DNA of 64,000 nucleotides from Brucella haematophila (GTDB lineage Bacteria; Pseudomonadota; Alphaproteobacteria; Rhizobiales; Rhizobiaceae): NCBI RefSeq assembly GCF_005938105.1, contig NZ_VCPE01000002.1, positions 372,001 to 436,000 of the forward strand, read 5' to 3'. Shown piece by piece: positions 59,845 to 64,000 of this stretch (position 1 is its first letter; each line of letters starts with the position of its first letter). The notes under the pieces were generated by a model. It saw only the letters and a program-made list of their open reading frames with translations, ran no database searches and was not told where the DNA came from. The position numbers and the translations under genes were made by a program.

Positions 59845-60020
59845 TGTATTTCCTAATATATTCTAATCTAACGATATTTATGATACGCATTGGGTATTGG
59901 TCATTGCAACTGTAAATTGTATACACCGTTGCCTAAGGTGTTGTAATTTCTGGCAGCCATATTGTATTAAGGGCGCTGGGCTTTATCGAGTTCTTACCGA
60001 TGTCGCCGTTGGGCGTTGAC

Positions 60021-60446
60021 TTAGTGCGCCGGATGCAGGCACTCGTCGTGATTGCCCAGAATTTCGATTACACGGCATTGGTCTATGCGACCATGCGCGG
60101 TGCATTCCAGCATCCGTTGCAGTTCCGTCTTCAGCGATAGAAGCTTGGCGATACGGTGCTCGACTTCAATAAGCCGGGCGCGGGCGATAGCGTCTGCCGT
60201 GGCGCATGACTGATCCGGATTGTCCTGCAAGTCGAGTAATGTGCGGATCGAATCCACTTCAAAACCCAGATCGCGCGCGTGGCGGATGAACAAAAGCCGC
60301 TCAACATCGCTCTTGTCATAAAGGCGGCGGTTGCCCTCCGTGCGGGGGGGCACCGGCAGCAGACCGATCTGCTCATAATAGCGAATTGTCGGCACTTTGA
60401 CGCCGCTGGCTTTGGAGGCTTCGCCGATGGGAAGGTTGGTTGTCAT
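60021..60446 (-). CDS. MerR family metal-responsive regulator (ZntR/PbrR-like)
   Basis: A 141-aa regulator. The winged helix begins LPIGEASKASGVKVPTIRYYEQIGLLP, and a dimerisation helix follows. Cysteines at 81, 115, 124 and 136 with nearby histidines correspond to the zinc/lead/cadmium sensing pattern of ZntR and PbrR. It is divergent from the efflux ATPase gene, with a palindromic operator between them, so it should activate that gene when metal binds. Confidence 0.92.
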   Translation of the reverse strand: MTTNLPIGEASKASGVKVPTIRYYEQIGLLPVPPRTEGNRRLYDKSDVERLLFIRHARDLGFEVDSIRTLLDLQDNPDQSCATADAIARARLIEVEHRIAKLLSLKTELQRMLECTAHGRIDQCRVIEILGNHDECLHPAH

Positions 60447-60453
60447 TTTTCTC

Positions 60454-60484
60454 TTGCTCCTCTAGTCACTAGAGGATGTAGACC
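60454..60484 (+). promoter_or_regulatory. MerR-type promoter/operator of the efflux ATPase gene
   Basis: The perfect palindrome CCTCTAGT-C-ACTAGAGG (60459-60475) lies between TTGCTC (-35, 60454-60459) and TAGACC (-10, 60479-60484). The spacer is 19 bp, longer than the 17 bp optimum, as in MerR-activated promoters where the regulator untwists the DNA. Confidence 0.85.
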
Positions 60485-60524
60485 TCATTCAGGACAATTC
60501 AAGAGTGCTCTGAAAGGGCAGGTC

Positions 60525-63080
60525 ATGAATAAGGCAATAAACCAGATTCGTTTTCGCGTGGACGGCATGGATTGTGCATCCTGCGCGACGAAGATTGATA
60601 CCGCCATACGCCGTGTGCCGGGTGTGGAAGAGGTTTCCGTTTCTGTGACGGCAGGCACGATGACTGTACTGCATGATGGCAGCAGCAAATCCGAAAGCAT
60701 AGAAAAGAAGGTACGCAGCCTCGGCTATGGCGTCGAACGGTTGGCCGCTGAAAAGCGCGCCGCAGCGCCCAAGGCTGATGTGCATGCGCACGACCATGAC
60801 CATGACCATGGAAGCTGCGGCGGCCATGATCACGATCACGACCATTCCGGGCACGACCACTCCAGCCACGACCATTCTGGCCACGACCATTCCACACATG
60901 ATCACGATCATTCTGATCACGATCATGCGCATGAACAAGCTCAGGAAAAAGTGATCGCGGCATCGTCCAACAGCTTCCGCTTTCAGGTGGCGGGCATGGA
61001 TTGCGCTTCCTGCGCTGCGAAGATCGACACGGCGGTACGGCGTGTTGCAGGCGTCAGCGACGTGTCGGTTTCCGTGACCAACGGGACCATGACCGTCAAT
61101 CATGACGGCTCCGCAAACAGCGATGAGATTGCCGGAAAGGTGACTGGCCTTGGTTATAAAACCGCGCTCGCCGCACCGCCATCCGTAGATGCGCCGAAGC
61201 CCAGTGCACCGTCCAGGCCTCTGTCATGGTGGCGGACGGACAAGGGCCGCACGATGCTCATCTGTGGTGGCGGTCTGGTTGCGGCCTATGTGATCGGTCA
61301 TCTCTATCCGCCCGTCTCGCTTTGGGCCTTTACAGCGGCGATGCTGATCGGTCTCGTGCCGATTGCCAAGCGCGCCTATATGGCTGCGATCAATGGCACG
61401 CCGTTCTCCATCGAGATGCTGATGACGATTGCCGCGATTGGCGCGGTCTTCATCGGTGCGACCGAGGAAGCGGCGGCGGTCGTGTTCCTGTTCCTCGTTG
61501 GCGAATTGCTGGAAGGTGTCGCGGCGGGCAAGGCTCGGGCCAGCATCCAGTCGCTGACGGCCCTTGTCCCGAAGACCGCTTTTCTGGAGCGCAATGGCGC
61601 GACCACGGAAGTTGCCGCCGACAGCCTTGCTGTAGGCGATATCATTTCTGTGCGTCCCGGTGACCGCATGCCAGCGGATGGTGAAATTCTGTCCGGCGAA
61701 AGCGCTATCGATGAAGCGCCGGTTACCGGTGAAAGTACACCGGTTGGTAAGGGCGCTGGCGACACCGTTTTCGCGGGCACGATCAATGGCGATGGTCTGC
61801 TGCGTGTGAAAGTCACGGCGGCGGCGCAGGACAATACCATTGCGCGTGTCGTGCGACTGGTGGAGGAAGCCCAGGAAGCCAAGGCCCCGACCGAACGCTT
61901 CATCAACCGCTTTTCGACCTATTACACGCCTGCCGTGGTGGTGGTTGCCGCACTCGTAGCCGTTCTGCCGCCGTTGGTGGGCGGTGCCGAATGGGGTGGG
62001 TGGATCTATAAGGGCCTTGCGATCTTGTTGATTGGCTGCCCTTGTGCACTGGTCATTTCCACACCGGCGGCAATCGCTGCGGCCTTGTCGTCGGGCGCCC
62101 GGCGCGGCCTTCTCATGAAGGGCGGCGCGGTGCTTGAAACCATCGGCAAGATCACCGCCGCTTGTTTCGACAAGACCGGTACGCTGACCGAAGGCAAGCC
62201 GAAGGTTACGGATGTTCTTGCTGGCGCTTTGCCGGAAGACGAGGTGTTGCGCCTTGCGGCATCACTTGATGCGGGGTCAAGCCATCCGCTTGCTCTGGCC
62301 ATCGTGTCGGCCGCGGAAGAGCGTGGGTTGAAACTGTCTGCCGTCGTGCAGGGTAAAGCGCATGGCGGTAAGGGTGTTTCCGGCGTTGCGGATGGGACCG
62401 AACTGTTTCTCGGGTCGCGAAAGGCTGCAAACGATGTGTCGGCCGTTTCTGATGAACTGGCCGCACGCATCGCTGCCTGCAACGATGAAGGCAAGACGGT
62501 TTCCGTGCTCGTCGCTGGCGGCAAGATTGCCGGTGCCATCGCCATGCGCGACGAACCGCGCGCCGACGCTATTGCGGGTCTCAAGGCGCTGAAAGATGCC
62601 GGTATTCGCACGGTTATGCTGACGGGCGATAATCGCCGCACAGCGGAAGCCATCGGGCGCGATCTGGGCATCGACGTTCGTGCTGAATTGTTGCCCGAAG
62701 ACAAGCAGCGCATTGTTGGCGAATTGCGGGGTGAGGGGCAGATCGTGGCCAAGGTTGGCGACGGTATCAACGATGCGCCCGCTCTTGCCGCCGCCGATGT
62801 TGGTATCGCAATGGGTGGCGGCACCGATGTGGCGCTGGAAACAGCGGATGCAGCTGTGCTTCATGGCCGGGTCGGCGATGTGGTGGCGATGGTCGATCTG
62901 TCGAAGCGCACCATGCGTAATATTCATCAGAATATCACCATTGCGCTCGGCTTGAAGGCTGTCTTCCTGGTTACCACCGTGCTGGGCATAACCGGGCTGT
63001 GGCCCGCCATTCTGGCTGATACCGGCGCAACCGTGCTGGTGACGGTCAATGCGCTGCGGTTGTTGAAACAGAAAGCCTGA
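60525..63080 (+). CDS. zntA: Heavy-metal-translocating P-type ATPase (ZntA-like, Zn/Cd/Pb efflux)
   Basis: An 851-aa P1B ATPase exporting divalent metals across the inner membrane. Two HMA domains carry GMDCASC (Cys 17/20 and Cys 161/164), separated by a His/Asp-rich linker (about residues 84-140). The CPC metal motif is at 505-507, DKTGT with the phosphorylated aspartate at 549, and VGDGINDAPALAAAD near the end. Start ATG 60525 is chosen because AGGG lies upstream and the conserved sequence begins there. Controlled by the divergent MerR gene. Confidence 0.94.
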   Translation: MNKAINQIRFRVDGMDCASCATKIDTAIRRVPGVEEVSVSVTAGTMTVLHDGSSKSESIEKKVRSLGYGVERLAAEKRAAAPKADVHAHDHDHDHGSCGGHDHDHDHSGHDHSSHDHSGHDHSTHDHDHSDHDHAHEQAQEKVIAASSNSFRFQVAGMDCASCAAKIDTAVRRVAGVSDVSVSVTNGTMTVNHDGSANSDEIAGKVTGLGYKTALAAPPSVDAPKPSAPSRPLSWWRTDKGRTMLICGGGLVAAYVIGHLYPPVSLWAFTAAMLIGLVPIAKRAYMAAINGTPFSIEMLMTIAAIGAVFIGATEEAAAVVFLFLVGELLEGVAAGKARASIQSLTALVPKTAFLERNGATTEVAADSLAVGDIISVRPGDRMPADGEILSGESAIDEAPVTGESTPVGKGAGDTVFAGTINGDGLLRVKVTAAAQDNTIARVVRLVEEAQEAKAPTERFINRFSTYYTPAVVVVAALVAVLPPLVGGAEWGGWIYKGLAILLIGCPCALVISTPAAIAAALSSGARRGLLMKGGAVLETIGKITAACFDKTGTLTEGKPKVTDVLAGALPEDEVLRLAASLDAGSSHPLALAIVSAAEERGLKLSAVVQGKAHGGKGVSGVADGTELFLGSRKAANDVSAVSDELAARIAACNDEGKTVSVLVAGGKIAGAIAMRDEPRADAIAGLKALKDAGIRTVMLTGDNRRTAEAIGRDLGIDVRAELLPEDKQRIVGELRGEGQIVAKVGDGINDAPALAAADVGIAMGGGTDVALETADAAVLHGRVGDVVAMVDLSKRTMRNIHQNITIALGLKAVFLVTTVLGITGLWPAILADTGATVLVTVNALRLLKQKA

Positions 63081-63090
63081 CTGGCTCCAG

Positions 63091-63135
63091 CCCCTCATCC
63101 TGAGGAGGTGCGAAAGCGCCGGTCAGGATGAGGGG
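63091..63135. repeat. Inverted-repeat element with terminator potential after zntA
   Basis: CCCCTCATCCTGA and TCAGGATGAGGGG (63091-63103 and 63123-63135) form a 13-bp perfect stem, with a GC-rich arm in between. Such CCTCATCCTGA elements are common intergenic repeats in rhizobia-like genomes. It lies between convergent genes and may end transcription from both. Confidence 0.75.
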
Positions 63136-63146
63136 GCCGGGGAGAA

Positions 63147-63638
63147 CTATTCGCCGATCAGATCGCGGATGCGGTCACCATATTGCTTGCCGAAGGCGAC
63201 GTGTTCGGGATTGATCCCCTTCACTTCATCGACAAGCTGATCTTCTTCTTCCGCATCGACGGCGGCCAGAGCACTCATCATGGCGAAATAGGCCAGAAGA
63301 TAATCGCGCGGCGCAATGTTCTGCGCCTTCATCAGTTCCACCACCTGCGGGCGCGATTCGATGCTTTTCACCATGGAATCCATCGAGGGCTGCGCATCCT
63401 GTCCCTCTTCCGAGGTGGGCGAAAGCTGCATCCGTTCAAGTTCGCTGTGGATCTTTTCCATGCGCGTCAACAGGTCTTCGGTCAGCTTGAAATTATTGAT
63501 TTCGGCTGGCGTTTCCGGCGGCGTGGCGATCGACAGAATGTCTTCCGCATGAGCCATTCCGGCGGAGGCAGGCAGGACAACAAGCGACAGGCCGAGCAGG
63601 GCGGCGCGGTTCAGGCTCTTGAAGCGGGAAAGGGTCAT
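63147..63638 (-). CDS. Secreted hypothetical protein, helical
   Basis: A 163-aa protein with a clear signal peptide (about residues 1-31, LLGLSLVVLPASAGMAHA). The mature part is predominantly helical and acidic (EDLLTRMEKIHSELERM, VDAEEEDQLVDEV), with no cysteine. I recognise no family. Convergent with zntA. Confidence 0.75.
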   Translation of the reverse strand: MTLSRFKSLNRAALLGLSLVVLPASAGMAHAEDILSIATPPETPAEINNFKLTEDLLTRMEKIHSELERMQLSPTSEEGQDAQPSMDSMVKSIESRPQVVELMKAQNIAPRDYLLAYFAMMSALAAVDAEEEDQLVDEVKGINPEHVAFGKQYGDRIRDLIGE

Positions 63639-63738
63639 CGTCGTCTATCCTAAAGGCATAATCCCGAAAAGTTGCAGAGCTTTCGGACAAGATTATGCGT
63701 GAAACAATTGTCTTGAGCGGTCACCACAGGCGACGGCG

Positions 63739-64000
63739 CTAAAACATGTCTTTGCGCTTGCGAATCTCTGCAAACACGGCTTCGTCGGGCACATCCTGCA
63801 TGCCAAGGCGGGCACGAATACGGCTGTCATGCCAGCGCAGGAAAGGATTGGTGGCCATTTCGAGGCTGATGCTCGACGGCAAGGTCATCTTGTCAGCGGC
63901 GCGCAGCCGTCCGATCTCCAGCGCCCGTTCTTTCAGCGCGGAATTATCCGGATCGATGGTCAGCGCAAAGCGCGCATTGCTTTCGGTATATTCATGACCG
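63739..64000 (-). CDS. gloB: Hydroxyacylglutathione hydrolase (glyoxalase II), 3' part
   Basis: The last 87 codons of a minus-strand gene whose start lies beyond the window. GHEYTESNARFALTIDP and NPFLRWHDSRIRARL are the conserved C-terminal region of GloB, including the histidine that binds the metal and the segment that contacts glutathione. It hydrolyses S-lactoylglutathione in methylglyoxal detoxification. The plus-strand open frame over it is a shadow. Confidence 0.9.
   Translation of the reverse strand, partial: GHEYTESNARFALTIDPDNSALKERALEIGRLRAADKMTLPSSISLEMATNPFLRWHDSRIRARLGMQDVPDEAVFAEIRKRKDMF

Overview
The window looks like chromosome I of a Brucella/Ochrobactrum-type alphaproteobacterium. 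The cluster mnmE-mnmG-rsmG-parA-parB-holA, with parS palindromes beside and inside it, is the origin-proximal arrangement known in Rhizobiales. CobS/CobT cobaltochelatase, DUF3108, BolA and J-domain genes fit the same group. The assignment rests on protein recognition and gene order; no database was searched.

Layout. (1) 1-7.0 kb: tRNA modification, rRNA methylation, chromosome partitioning (ParA, ParB and three full or near-full parS sites) and the DNA polymerase III delta subunit. (2) 7.1-8.8 kb: ATPase and permease of a TrpXYZ-like ABC importer on the minus strand. Its likely substrate-binding protein is at 26.3-27.3 kb on the same strand, so roughly 17 kb of foreign DNA lies inside the transporter locus. 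(3) About 9.3-26.2 kb: an AT-richer accessory island. It carries a co-directional set of four large genes: a 1121-aa protein made of two copies of an unrecognised module; a 1676-aa RHS/YD-repeat protein with a membrane-active-looking and proline-rich C-terminus; a 491-aa beta-helix protein that looks like an autotransporter passenger without signal peptide or barrel; and a 595-aa single-module relative of the first protein. A 13-bp tandem repeat array follows. Beyond it, on the opposite strand, is a complete autotransporter whose passenger is homologous to the 491-aa protein. Nested IS481-like and IS3-like remnants close the island. (4) 27.4-40.0 kb: a LacI-controlled catabolic operon (DUF993 protein, Gfo/Idh/MocA dehydrogenase, CoA-transferase, enoyl-CoA hydratase, aldehyde dehydrogenase, two GMC oxidoreductases of which one has an in-frame stop, and SDR enzymes), then a GFA-family protein and tRNA-Arg(CCT). 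(5) 40.2-58.5 kb: housekeeping genes: M20 amidohydrolase, D,D-carboxypeptidase, CobW/ZNG1 GTPase, TusA-like, L,D-transpeptidase, accA, xerD, aroK, aroB, CorC/HlyC-type protein, bolA, J-domain protein, cobS, cobT, VUT/YhhQ transporter, rpmB and a DUF3108 protein. (6) 58.6-59.8 kb: an AT-rich orphan beta-propeller gene. (7) 60.0-63.1 kb: a divergent merR/zntA-like metal-efflux pair with a clear MerR-type operator. A secreted hypothetical protein and the 3' end of gloB finish the window.

The best candidate for an undescribed system is the 9.7-24.6 kb set. It combines a repeated WPxN/DxYGN module (the same 68-residue spacing in all three copies), an RHS shell-like protein, a passenger-only beta-helix and a full autotransporter relative. 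Secretion or surface display, adhesion, or toxin delivery are possible roles; none is shown by the sequence.
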